This document shows, piece after piece, positions 7,322 through 13,641 of a DNA stretch of 16,869 nt. The translations under genes and the position numbers were made by a program. Source of the DNA: DATCSE01 sp036568605 (GTDB lineage Bacteria > Pseudomonadota > Gammaproteobacteria > Burkholderiales > Burkholderiaceae_C). Position 1 is the stretch's first letter, and each line of letters opens with the position of its first letter. The notes under the pieces were generated by a model. That model saw only the letters and a program-made list of their open reading frames with translations, searched no databases and was not told the DNA's origin. The DNA is taken from the NCBI GenBank assembly GCA_036568605.1, contig DATCSE010000352.1, positions 1 through 16,869 on the forward strand, given 5' to 3'.

Positions 7322-8540
7322 GCTGCGGCACGGCGCCGGTCACGTGCGGCTTGACCCAGATCCACGCGAACACGCCGATGCTCATCATCAGCAGCGACGC
7401 GGTCGCGAGCGCCGTCGTCGAGTGCATCACGACCGGCGCGATCACGCCGGCCACCACGCCGTTCGCGAGGCTGCCGATGCAGGCCTGGAACGACGAGGCC
7501 ATGCCGCGCCGCTCGGGGTTCAGGTCCAGCACCATCAGCGTGACCACCGGCACCATCAGCGCCCAGCCGAACGCATAGACGCCCAGCGGCAGCAGCGCCC
7601 ACCAGGCCTGCGGCGTGAACAGCAGGTTCAGCGACAGGTTCACGATCGAGATCAGCAGCATGATCAGGAAGCCGTGGCGGATCTGGTGATGCGGCTTGAT
7701 GCGCCCGGCCAGCCGCCCCGACATCCACGCGCCGCCCATGATTCCGGCGATCGTGATCAGGAAGAACCAGAAGAACTGCCCGGGCGGCAAATGCAGGTGC
7801 TCGCCCAGGAACACCGGTGCCGACAGCACGTACAGGAACATGCCGTTGAACGGGATGCCGCTGGCCAGCGCGAGCATCATGAAACGCGCGCTCGAGGCCA
7901 TGCTCCAGTAGCCGCGCATCAGGTTGCGCACGTTGAACGGCTGCTGGTGGGTGACGTGCAGCGTCTCGGGCAGCAGCTTCCAGTTCGCCGCGAACAGGAT
8001 GACGCCGACGCCCACCAGGAACCAGAACACCGCGTGCCAGCCGACGTGCACGAACAGGAAGCCGCCGACCATGGGCGCGACCGCCGGCGCAACGCCGAAG
8101 TAGATCGTCACCTGCGACATCACGCGCTGCGCATCGTCGGGCGGGAACATGTCGCGGATCACCGCGCGCGAGACCACGATGCCGGCACCGGCCGACATGC
8201 CCTGCAGCGCGCGGAAGAACACCAGCGCGCCGATGTGCTGCGACAGCGCGCAGCCGGCCGACGCGATCGTGAACAGCGCGAGGCCACCCAGCACGATGGG
8301 CCGCCGCCCGAAGCTGTCGGACAGCGCGCCGTGGAACAGGTTCATCACCGCGAAGCCGAACAGGTACGCGGACAGCGTCTGCTGCATCTCGACCGGTGTC
8401 GCGCCTATCGATTGCGCAATGCCGGTAAACGCCGGCAGGTAGGTGTCGATCGAGAAGGGACCGAGCATGCCCAGGCAGGCGAGCAGCACGGCCAGTGCCC
8501 AGCGCGGTGCGCGCCAGAGGGTATCGGCATCTGGGTTCAA
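7308..8540 (-). CDS. Bcr/CflA-family multidrug efflux MFS transporter
   Basis: This inner-membrane proton-driven drug exporter belongs to the DHA1 group. It has 410 residues and about twelve hydrophobic segments. Family marks are LGPFSIDTYLPAF in the first segment, motif A GALSDSFGRRPI at residues 71-82, and FFRALQGMSAGAG followed by SRAVIRDMF near residues 108-132, as in Bcr/CflA proteins. The only upstream start is TTG 8540: the next in-frame codons upstream hold no ATG or GTG before a TAG at 8565-8567, and the ATG at 8530 is out of frame. No Shine-Dalgarno sequence is visible; a GC hairpin abuts the start. It lies just downstream of rnpB on the same strand and upstream of the carbonic anhydrase gene. 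The substrate cannot be predicted. Confidence 0.92.
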   Translation of the reverse strand: MNPDADTLWRAPRWALAVLLACLGMLGPFSIDTYLPAFTGIAQSIGATPVEMQQTLSAYLFGFAVMNLFHGALSDSFGRRPIVLGGLALFTIASAGCALSQHIGALVFFRALQGMSAGAGIVVSRAVIRDMFPPDDAQRVMSQVTIYFGVAPAVAPMVGGFLFVHVGWHAVFWFLVGVGVILFAANWKLLPETLHVTHQQPFNVRNLMRGYWSMASSARFMMLALASGIPFNGMFLYVLSAPVFLGEHLHLPPGQFFWFFLITIAGIMGGAWMSGRLAGRIKPHHQIRHGFLIMLLISIVNLSLNLLFTPQAWWALLPLGVYAFGWALMVPVVTLMVLDLNPERRGMASSFQACIGSLANGVVAGVIAPVVMHSTTALATASLLMMSIGVFAWIWVKPHVTGAVPQPISG

Positions 8541-8561
8541 GCGCCCGACTATAGCGGGCGC
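8541..8561 (-). promoter_or_regulatory. GC hairpin directly before the MFS start codon
   Basis: GCGCCCG (8541-8547) and CGGGCGC (8555-8561) are a perfect 7-base inverted repeat with a 7-base A/T-rich loop, ending at the base next to the TTG start. In the transcript it would occupy the place where a ribosome-binding site is expected. It could limit translation, or be the remains of an rnpB 3' structure; there is no U-tract to make it a clear terminator. Confidence 0.5.
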
Positions 8562-8612
8562 CTGCTAGCCACCCGTGTTCGGGGCCTTGAGCGGCCGTCG
8601 AACGAAAAGCGT

Positions 8613-8952
8613 GAAGCAAGCCGATAGGCCGGATTCTGTGCGGCCATGCGCCTTGCGGCGCACGGCCGTGACCGCCATTCCTCTGGGCCGTGCATCGCTG
8701 CACGGCTCGGTGCTACCTACCCGCACGCTCCTCGGGCCGAATCATCGCGTGCCTACGGGGTATTGCTGCGCGTAGAGATTGCCCGTTTCACCCTCGCTCC
8801 GCCTCTTGCGAGACAGATCGAGACTCGTCTCTGTTGCTCTGATCCTCACCTCGCGGTGGACAGCGGTTGGCTGCTACGCTGCCCTGTGCAGTCCGGACCT
8901 TCCTCCAGCGCGCCCTTTCGGGCCTTGCGCCAGCGGCGGTCTGGCTTGCTTC
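8613..8952 (-). ncRNA. rnpB: RNase P RNA, bacterial class A
   Basis: This is the catalytic RNA of ribonuclease P, which removes 5' leaders from pre-tRNA together with the RnpA protein. Reading the minus strand from 8952, it starts GAAGCAAGCCAGACC and carries the conserved block GGAGGAAGGTCCGGAC (8906-8891), then CACAGGGCAG. Further on are GGGTGAAACGGGCAA and GATGATTCGGCC, and the 3' end reads ACAGAATCCGGCCTATCGG then CTTGCTTC. The 5' GAAGCAAGCC pairs with the 3' GGCTTGCTTC to form helix P1. Length is about 340 bases, normal for class A. Mature ends are estimated from P1 and could be off by a few bases. Short open frames crossing the region on either strand are artefacts of this RNA gene. Confidence 0.96.
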
Positions 8953-9197
8953 ACGGCTCCTATTATCGATCGCCACGCCGAATGCGGCATCGGCGCAACA
9001 GATCGCCCCCCAAGCGCAGTCGCTTGTTGCCGGATTTGGGGTTTCGTCAACCAGCGACACGATCCCGCGTTTTAATACGAAGCCTCGCTCCTCGGCGCGC
9101 CTCGGCGCTCCGCACGCAGTCGACTAGAAGAGGGCTCGTCGTTCGAAGTGTGCTGGCTGCCTGAAGTGTCCTGTCCCTCATATCAACCGGAGATCTG
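8953..9197. other. Divergent intergenic region between rnpB and the small exported-protein gene
   Basis: This 245-base stretch must hold the rnpB promoter and that of the gene at 9198. It includes an isolated A/T-rich patch, TTTTAATACGA (9070-9080), that could be a -10 for the rightward gene, but without a convincing -35. GAAGTGT occurs twice (around 9146 and 9165) as a short direct repeat. GGAG at 9189-9192 is the ribosome-binding site of the downstream gene. I find no coding region in it. Confidence 0.5.
8962..8967 (-). promoter_or_regulatory. Possible -10 element for rnpB
   Basis: On the minus strand the bases read GATAAT, a 5/6 match to TATAAT, about nine bases before the inferred 5' end of the RNA. 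No good TTGACA-like -35 is found at 16-18 bases upstream, so this is a weak call supported mainly by position. Confidence 0.35.
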
Positions 9198-9602
9198 ATG
9201 ATGAAAAAAGCTCTGACCGTTGTGGCCGCTGTCGCTGCCGCCATGTTTGCCCAAGGCGCGTTCGCGCAAGCCGCTTCGTCGCCGAGCCGCGCTGAAGTCA
9301 AGGCAGAAACCAAGGCCGCCGAGAAGGCCGGCAAGCTGACCCCGGCCGGCGAAGGCCCGGGCGCCGCCGGTGCCGCTCCGGCCGCCAGCTCGGCCAAGAC
9401 CCGCGCCGAGCGCAAGTCCGAGACCAAGGAAGCCCGCAAGGCAGGCGCGCTGACCCCGGCCGGCGAGGCTTCCCCGAAGGCCGCCGATGCGGGCACGAAG
9501 TCAACCAAGACCCGTGCCGAGCGCAAGGCCGAAACCAAGGCCGCGGCCAAGGAAGGCAAGCTGATCCCGGCCGGCGAAGGCCCAGACGCCCCGAAGAAGT
9601 AA
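9198..9602 (+). CDS. Small exported protein with three 24-residue Lys/Ala/Glu-rich repeats
   Basis: Function is not recognised. The 134-residue product opens with a clear signal peptide (MKKALTVVAAVAAAMFAQGAFAQA, likely cut after AFA or AQA), so it is exported to the periplasm or beyond. The mature part is almost entirely three copies of one unit at residues 30-53, 68-91 and 105-128, each built as (S/T)RAE.K.ETK.A.K.G.L.PAGE. Alanine/proline/serine/lysine linkers of about 14 residues join them. It is highly basic, has no cysteine or tryptophan, and is probably helical or disordered. The GGAG is five bases from ATG 9198 and eight from ATG 9201; the second may be the true start. It stands alone, with a strong terminator at 9665-9694. 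Similar small basic repeat proteins exist in Burkholderiales without known function. Confidence 0.85.
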   Translation: MMKKALTVVAAVAAAMFAQGAFAQAASSPSRAEVKAETKAAEKAGKLTPAGEGPGAAGAAPAASSAKTRAERKSETKEARKAGALTPAGEASPKAADAGTKSTKTRAERKAETKAAAKEGKLIPAGEGPDAPKK

Positions 9603-9626
9603 TTCGATTCGAGGCCACCGCATCCA

Positions 9627-9649
9627 GCGGCTGCCGTGAGGGCAGCCGC
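9627..9649. other. Perfect 9-base-pair hairpin after the repeat-protein gene
   Basis: GCGGCTGCC (9627-9635) and GGCAGCCGC (9641-9649) are perfectly complementary around a GTGAG loop. There is no U-tract after it, so it is probably a 3' RNA-stabilising or accessory structure that precedes the true terminator. Confidence 0.55.
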
Positions 9650-9664
9650 GGTGCGGCTGACAGG

Positions 9665-9694
9665 AACAGCGGCTTCGTGCCGCTGTTTTCGTTT
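9665..9694 (+). terminator. Rho-independent terminator of the repeat-protein gene
   Basis: AACAGCGGC (9665-9673), loop TTCGT, GCCGCTGTT (9679-9687) form a perfect 9-base-pair stem, followed by TTCGTTT. The U-rich tract is on the plus strand only, so it serves the 9198-9602 gene. The convergent DUF3025 gene ends three bases further at 9697. Confidence 0.85.
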
Positions 9695-9696
9695 GC

Positions 9697-10449
9697 TCAG
9701 CCCGGCCTGAACACCGCCGCATCGCCATAGAAGGCTGGGTCGCCGTTCGCCGGCCACCAGCCCGGCACGCCCAGCACCGGCAGCGGCACGAACGGCTTGC
9801 CGGCGAGGCGCTCGGCGCTGAACCGCGCCACCGCATCCCCTCCGGGCTCGACGAGCATCACGTGCGCGGTGATCGCCTTGCGCGGCGACGTCAGCTTGTC
9901 CAGCAGCGCGTGACCGATCAGCGTCAGCTCGGCCTCGGCCCAAGCGCCGCGCTGGGCGATGAACAACGTGTGCCAGTCGCGCCGGTGCAGCGCCTCGGCC
10001 AGCACCGGGGGGCAGCGCAGCAAAGCACCGTTCTCGTCGAACAGGGTCAAGGCATCGCGCAGCGGCCCGCGCATCGCGCCGACGCCGCGAGCCGCGATGT
10101 CGGCCGCCTGCAGCTCGTTCATGCGGCGCTTGAGCTGCGGGAAGCACAGCCATACGAGGCCGTTGAACAGGTCGTGCCGGTTGTCGCGGGTCGGCACCGC
10201 GGCGGTTCGGGCGATGAACGACTCATAGGCTTCGCCGCGCGGCTGTGCCGCGGCCTCGACGAAGCGCAACGGGCCGGCCGCGAGCCGGATCGGCTCGGCC
10301 CGGCTCAGCTCGGCGTTCAGGGCCTGTGCGGCGCTTTCGCCGCGCGCGATCGCCGGGACGACACGCTGGAGCCGCTCGCGGTACGGGCCCCACCAACTCG
10401 GCGCAGGGTCGACTGCGTGCCAGGGCATCGGCACGGCCAACGCGTTCAC
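9697..10449 (-). CDS. DUF3025 family protein
   Basis: Function is unknown. The 250-residue protein matches the DUF3025 family, best seen in the block DLFNGLVWLCFPQLKRRMNE around residues 93-112 and in LFDENGALL with the following Pro-rich turn. It has no signal peptide or membrane segment and is presumably cytoplasmic. It starts with GTG at 10449, whose last bases form a GTGA overlap with the TGA of the upstream NYN gene (10446-10448), so its translation is coupled to it. An internal ATG at codon 8 is possible but would lose that coupling. It is the third gene of the pyrC operon. Nothing in the sequence ties it directly to pyrimidine synthesis. Confidence 0.88.
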   Translation of the reverse strand: MNALAVPMPWHAVDPAPSWWGPYRERLQRVVPAIARGESAAQALNAELSRAEPIRLAAGPLRFVEAAAQPRGEAYESFIARTAAVPTRDNRHDLFNGLVWLCFPQLKRRMNELQAADIAARGVGAMRGPLRDALTLFDENGALLRCPPVLAEALHRRDWHTLFIAQRGAWAEAELTLIGHALLDKLTSPRKAITAHVMLVEPGGDAVARFSAERLAGKPFVPLPVLGVPGWWPANGDPAFYGDAAVFRPG

Positions 10450-11273
10450 GACGCCGCCGGCTGCGGCGCGTGCGGTGCTGGGGGCACGTGGAATTGGATC
10501 TTGTTCGGCTGGCGTTGCGGCGTCAGCACGAAGAAGTCGGGGTGCTTGCGGAACAGCCGGGTCGACGGCGCGCTGCTCGCCAGCAGACCCGCGGCCCGCA
10601 GCCGTTCGGCCGCGTGGCGCAGCTCGAACGGCTTGCCGTCGCGCAGCTCGGGAATCGCGGCCAGCACACGGGCGATCTCGTCGGGCAGCGGCGCCGGAGC
10701 CGGCACGACCGCGGCCGCCTTGGCTGATGCAGGCCGGGCCCGGCGGCCCTTGCCGCGGCCGTCTGCACTCGCAGCAGCCGGCGCGGGGCTCGTGGTGGTC
10801 GCGGCCGCAGCCACCGGTCGCGTTTTTGCGCGTGCGGCACCGCCCCGGTGCTGCAGGTCGACGAACGCATCGTAGACGCCGATCGCCTCGTCGCCGGTCT
10901 TGCCCTTCTGGCCGATGCCCAGCACGCGGCAGCCTTTCTCGCGCAGCCGGATCACCAGCGGTGCGAAATCCGAATCCGACGAGACGATGATCGCGAGCGC
11001 CGGCCGCTGCGCCGCGACGAGGTCGATCGCATCGACGGCCAGCGCGATGTCGGTCGAATTCTTGCCGCTCGCGAGGTTGACCATCGGGCGGATCGCCAGG
11101 CGCTTGAACAGCTTCGCGTGGCTGACCGCGACCTCGGCGGTGCAGTACGCGCGCCGGACGTGGATCGCGCCGTGCTCGGCCAGCACCATCGCGACGGCCT
11201 GCTCGATCACGTCGCCCGAGACGTTGTCGGCGTCGATGAAGAGCATCACCGCTCCGGCTGGGGCAGCGCTCAT
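10446..11273 (-). CDS. NYN-domain putative ribonuclease with C-terminal LOTUS/OST-HTH-like domain
   Basis: This is a probable metal-dependent RNA nuclease of the PIN-like NYN (LabA/DUF88) group. The product has 275 residues. The NYN fold covers about residues 8-140, with the acidic set Asp14 and Asp16 (LFIDADN), Asp75 (NSTDIALAVD) and Asp100/Asp102 (SSDSDFAPL), all expected at the active site. A low-complexity Ala/Pro/Lys/Arg linker (145-196) leads to a winged-helix segment at about 197-263 (LPDEIARVLAAIPEL, LFRKHPDFFVL) resembling LOTUS/OST-HTH domains, which bind RNA in other proteins. ATG 11273 overlaps the pyrC stop as ATGA, and its own TGA overlaps the DUF3025 start, so the three genes form a coupled operon. 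Natural substrate is unknown. The NYN call is strong, the LOTUS call moderate. Confidence 0.9.
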   Translation of the reverse strand: MSAAPAGAVMLFIDADNVSGDVIEQAVAMVLAEHGAIHVRRAYCTAEVAVSHAKLFKRLAIRPMVNLASGKNSTDIALAVDAIDLVAAQRPALAIIVSSDSDFAPLVIRLREKGCRVLGIGQKGKTGDEAIGVYDAFVDLQHRGGAARAKTRPVAAAATTTSPAPAAASADGRGKGRRARPASAKAAAVVPAPAPLPDEIARVLAAIPELRDGKPFELRHAAERLRAAGLLASSAPSTRLFRKHPDFFVLTPQRQPNKIQFHVPPAPHAPQPAAS

Positions 11274-12313
11274 CGCTGCAGCCTCCATGCGAGCGTCTCG
11301 CCGGCGCGCAGCGGCTTCAGCTCGGCTTCGCCGAACGGCAGCGTCTCGGGCACGGTCCAGGCTTCGCGCTTCAGCGTGATGCGGCCGGCGTTGCGCGGCA
11401 GGCCGTAGAAGTCGGCGCCGTGGTGGCTGGCGAAGCCTTCCAACCGATCCAGCGCGCCGGCCGCATCGAAGGCCTCGGCGTACAGCTCGATCGCGCTGAG
11501 CGCCGTGTAGCAGCCGGCACAACCGACCGCGTGCTCCTTCAGGTGCGCGGCATGCGGCGCGCTGTCGGTGCCGAGGAAGAAGCGCGGGTGGCCCGAGGTC
11601 GCGGCGTCGACCAGCGCGCGGCGGTGCTCCTCGCGCTTGAGCACCGGCAGGCAGTAGTAGTGCGGGCGTATCCCGCCGACGAAGATCGCGTTGCGGTTGT
11701 AGAGCAGGTGGTGCGCGGTGATCGTCGCGCCCAGCGTCTCGCCGTTCTCGGCCTCGCCCACGTACTGCGCCGCCTCGCGCGTCGTGATGTGCTCGAACAC
11801 GATCTTGAGCCCGGGGAAGTCGCGCCGCAGCGGGATCAGCTTGGTGTCGATGAATGCCTTCTCGCGGTCGAACAGGTCGATCTCGGGGTCGGTCACCTCG
11901 CCGTGCACCAGCAGCAGCAGGCCGTGGCGCTGCATCGCCTCGAGCGTGCGGTAGGTCTTGCGGATGTCGGTGACGCCGGCATCGCTGTGGGTCGTCGCGC
12001 CGGCCGGGTACAGCTTCAGCGCGACGATGCCGGCCTCCTTCGCGCGCGCGATCTCGTCCGGCGGCGTCGTGTCGGTCAGGTACAGCGTCATCAGCGGCTC
12101 GAACGACGCCGTGCCGGCCGGCACCGCCGCGAGGATGCGCTCGCGGTAGGCCACGGCCTGCGCCGCAGTCGTCACCGGCGGCTTCAGGTTGGGCATGACG
12201 ATCGCGCGCGCGAACTGGCGCGCGGTGTCGGGCACGACCGCGGCGAGCGCCGCGCCGTCGCGCACGTGCAGATGCCAGTCGTCGGGGCGGGTCAGCGAGA
12301 GCGTGTCGGTCAT
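11270..12313 (-). CDS. pyrC: Dihydroorotase, class II (PyrC type)
   Basis: This enzyme catalyses the reversible cyclisation of carbamoyl-aspartate to dihydroorotate, third step of de novo pyrimidine synthesis, in the cytoplasm. From ATG 12313 it has 347 residues, matching the 348 of E. coli PyrC. The binuclear zinc site is visible: His14 and His16 (WHLHVRDG), carboxylated Lys100 (ALKLYPAG), His137 (VHGE), His175 (FEHIT) and Asp250 (LGTDSAPH). The frame also has a GTG at 12334, but the family usually begins close to MTD..., so ATG 12313 is preferred. No proper Shine-Dalgarno precedes it. Instead a six-codon frame (12330-12312) ends on the ATG as ATGA. It heads the operon with the NYN and DUF3025 genes. 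Confidence 0.96.
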   Translation of the reverse strand: MTDTLSLTRPDDWHLHVRDGAALAAVVPDTARQFARAIVMPNLKPPVTTAAQAVAYRERILAAVPAGTASFEPLMTLYLTDTTPPDEIARAKEAGIVALKLYPAGATTHSDAGVTDIRKTYRTLEAMQRHGLLLLVHGEVTDPEIDLFDREKAFIDTKLIPLRRDFPGLKIVFEHITTREAAQYVGEAENGETLGATITAHHLLYNRNAIFVGGIRPHYYCLPVLKREEHRRALVDAATSGHPRFFLGTDSAPHAAHLKEHAVGCAGCYTALSAIELYAEAFDAAGALDRLEGFASHHGADFYGLPRNAGRITLKREAWTVPETLPFGEAELKPLRAGETLAWRLQR

Positions 12314-12330
12314 GCGGGCGATTTTCGCAT
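12312..12330 (-). promoter_or_regulatory. Possible six-codon upstream ORF coupled to pyrC
   Basis: On the minus strand, ATG CGA AAA TCG CCC GCA TGA encodes MRKSPA, and its TGA overlaps the pyrC ATG. A GGGGTGG tract sits directly before it, too close for an ideal ribosome-binding site, and pyrC itself has no evident one. It may be chance; if real it would deliver ribosomes to pyrC by termination-reinitiation. Confidence 0.25.
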
Positions 12331-12393
12331 CCACCCCGATCGACAGCGCCGCCGCCGCGGACTACAACATCGGCATCGCAGCTCCGCAGACGA

Positions 12394-12398
12394 GGAGG
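12394..12398 (+). promoter_or_regulatory. Strong ribosome-binding site of the VOC gene
   Basis: GAGGAGG at 12392-12398, four bases before ATG 12403, fixes the start of the VOC-family gene. Confidence 0.75.
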
Positions 12399-12402
12399 CA
12401 GC

Positions 12403-12792
12403 ATGGCGACCCCCTTCCCCAGCACGCAGGCGACCTGCATCCTGCCGGTCAAGGACATGGCGCGCGCCCGGCGCTTCTACGAGGAACAGCTGGGCCTGGA
12501 GCCGCTGGGCGGCAAGCCCGACGGCAAGTTCATCTACCGCTGCGGCGGCACGGAGATCGCGCTGTTCCCGAAGCCGGAAGGCACGAAGGCGCAGCACACC
12601 GCACTCAGCTTTCGGGTCGCCGACATCGGCGGCGCGGTCGCGCAGCTGAAGCAGCAGGGCGTGGTCTTTGCCGACTACGACCTGCCCGGCTTGAAGACGG
12701 TCGAGCACGTGTGCGTGCTCGGCGCCGAGAAGGCGGCCTGGTTCGAGGACACCGAGGGCAACATCCTGTGCCTGCACGAGGATGTTGCCTGA
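12403..12792 (+). CDS. VOC superfamily (glyoxalase/bleomycin-resistance fold) protein
   Basis: This is a small cytoplasmic protein of 129 residues with the paired beta-alpha-beta-beta-beta halves of the vicinal-oxygen-chelate fold. Typical marks are ILPVKDMARARRFYEEQLGL (residues 13-32) and FEDTEGNILCLHE near the end (114-126), the latter the 'F.D..GN.' motif. The N-terminal position often filled by a metal-binding histidine is here Thr/Cys (ATCIL), so it may not be a canonical glyoxalase I; His65 and the terminal Glu/His remain possible ligands. The substrate cannot be named. It is divergent from pyrC with only 89 bases between the starts, and ends 12 bases from the convergent gltL stop. Confidence 0.85.
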   Translation: MATPFPSTQATCILPVKDMARARRFYEEQLGLEPLGGKPDGKFIYRCGGTEIALFPKPEGTKAQHTALSFRVADIGGAVAQLKQQGVVFADYDLPGLKTVEHVCVLGAEKAAWFEDTEGNILCLHEDVA

Positions 12793-12804
12793 GGACGCCA
12801 GCGC

Positions 12805-13539
12805 TCAGTGCTGGAGGATCTTCGAAAGAAAGTCCTTCGCCCGCGGCGTGCGTGCATCGGGGTTGCCGAAGAACTCGTCGCGCGTGCAGTCCTCGACGAT
12901 CTTGCCGGCATCCATGAAGATGACGCGATTCGACACCCGCTTCGCGAAGCCCATCTCGTGCGTGACGACCATCATCGTCATGCCTTCCTTGGCCAGCAGC
13001 ACCATCACGTCCAGCACCTCGCCGACCATCTCGGGGTCCAGCGCCGAGGTCGGCTCGTCGAACAGCATCACGATCGGGTCCATCGACAGCGCGCGGGCGA
13101 TCGCGACGCGCTGCTGCTGACCGCCGGAGAGCTGGCCCGGAAACTTGTCCTTGTGCGCCATCAGGCCGACGCGGTCCAGCATCTTCAGCCCGCGCGTCTT
13201 GGCCTCGTCGGCGCCGCGGCCCAGCACCTTGATCTGCGCGAGCGTCAGGTTGTCGGTGACCGACAGGTGCGGGAACAGCTCGAAGTGCTGGAACACCATG
13301 CCCACGCGCGAACGCAGCTTCGGCAGGTTGGTCTTCGGGTCGGCGATCGAGATGCCGTCGACGACGATGTCGCCCTTCTGGAACGGCTCCAGCGCGTTCA
13401 CGGTCTTGATCAGCGTCGACTTGCCCGAGCCCGACGGGCCGCAGACGACCACGACCTCACCCTTCTTGATCGAGGTCGTGCAGTCGGTCAGCACCTGGAA
13501 GCTGCCGTACCACTTGGAGACGTTCTTGATGTCGATCAC
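12805..13539 (-). CDS. gltL: Glutamate/aspartate-type ABC transporter, ATP-binding protein
   Basis: This cytoplasmic ATPase powers uptake of glutamate and aspartate with GltIJK. It has 244 residues (E. coli GltL 241). Walker A is GPSGSGKST at 34-42, Q-loop Gln84, signature LSGGQQQ at 137-143, Walker B VMLFDEP at 157-163 and H-loop His194. The start is GTG 13539, supported by AGGAG about seven bases upstream and by the family N-terminus MIDIKNVSKWYG. It is the last gene of aspA-gltIJKL, separated from gltK by 102 bases rich in palindromes, unlike the overlapping gltJ-gltK pair. Polar amino-acid ATPases are alike, so specificity rests on gene order. Confidence 0.94.
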   Translation of the reverse strand: MIDIKNVSKWYGSFQVLTDCTTSIKKGEVVVVCGPSGSGKSTLIKTVNALEPFQKGDIVVDGISIADPKTNLPKLRSRVGMVFQHFELFPHLSVTDNLTLAQIKVLGRGADEAKTRGLKMLDRVGLMAHKDKFPGQLSGGQQQRVAIARALSMDPIVMLFDEPTSALDPEMVGEVLDVMVLLAKEGMTMMVVTHEMGFAKRVSNRVIFMDAGKIVEDCTRDEFFGNPDARTPRAKDFLSKILQH

Positions 13540-13555
13540 GAGTTACTCCTGTTAA

Positions 13556-13592
13556 GCCCAGATGGCGCCGGGCCGCCCCAAGCCATCTGGGC
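13556..13592. repeat. Perfect 11-base inverted repeat between gltK and gltL
   Basis: GCCCAGATGGC (13556-13566) and GCCATCTGGGC (13582-13592) are exact inverted copies with a 15-base GC-rich spacer. In the transcript this hairpin lies just upstream of the gltL ribosome-binding site. No U-tract follows, so it is not a standard terminator. Confidence 0.75.
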
Positions 13593-13635
13593 GCCCCCTC
13601 GGGGGGCTGGCTGCGGTATTCCGCAGACGGGGGTT
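13593..13635. repeat. GC palindrome element (GCCCCC/GGGGGC + CTGCGG/CCGCAG)
   Basis: Two adjacent hairpins: GCCCCC-TCG-GGGGGC (13593-13607) and CTGCGG-TATT-CCGCAG (13611-13626), followed by ACGGGGGTT. The 'GCCCCCTCGGGGGGC' block with a second hairpin is the kind of short element scattered in intergenic regions of Burkholderiales. It fills most of the gltK-gltL gap together with the 11-base inverted repeat. Confidence 0.65.
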
Positions 13636-13641
13636 GTCAAT

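Noticed and set aside
8575..9164. Several short open frames on the plus strand and one on the minus strand around 8575-9164
   Set aside because: They lie on the RNase P RNA gene and its flank; the conserved RNA blocks and the P1 pairing explain the sequence.
12798..12814. CCAGC/GCTGG hairpin between the convergent VOC and gltL genes as a terminator
   Set aside because: Only five base pairs, no U-tract on either strand, and it includes the gltL stop codon.
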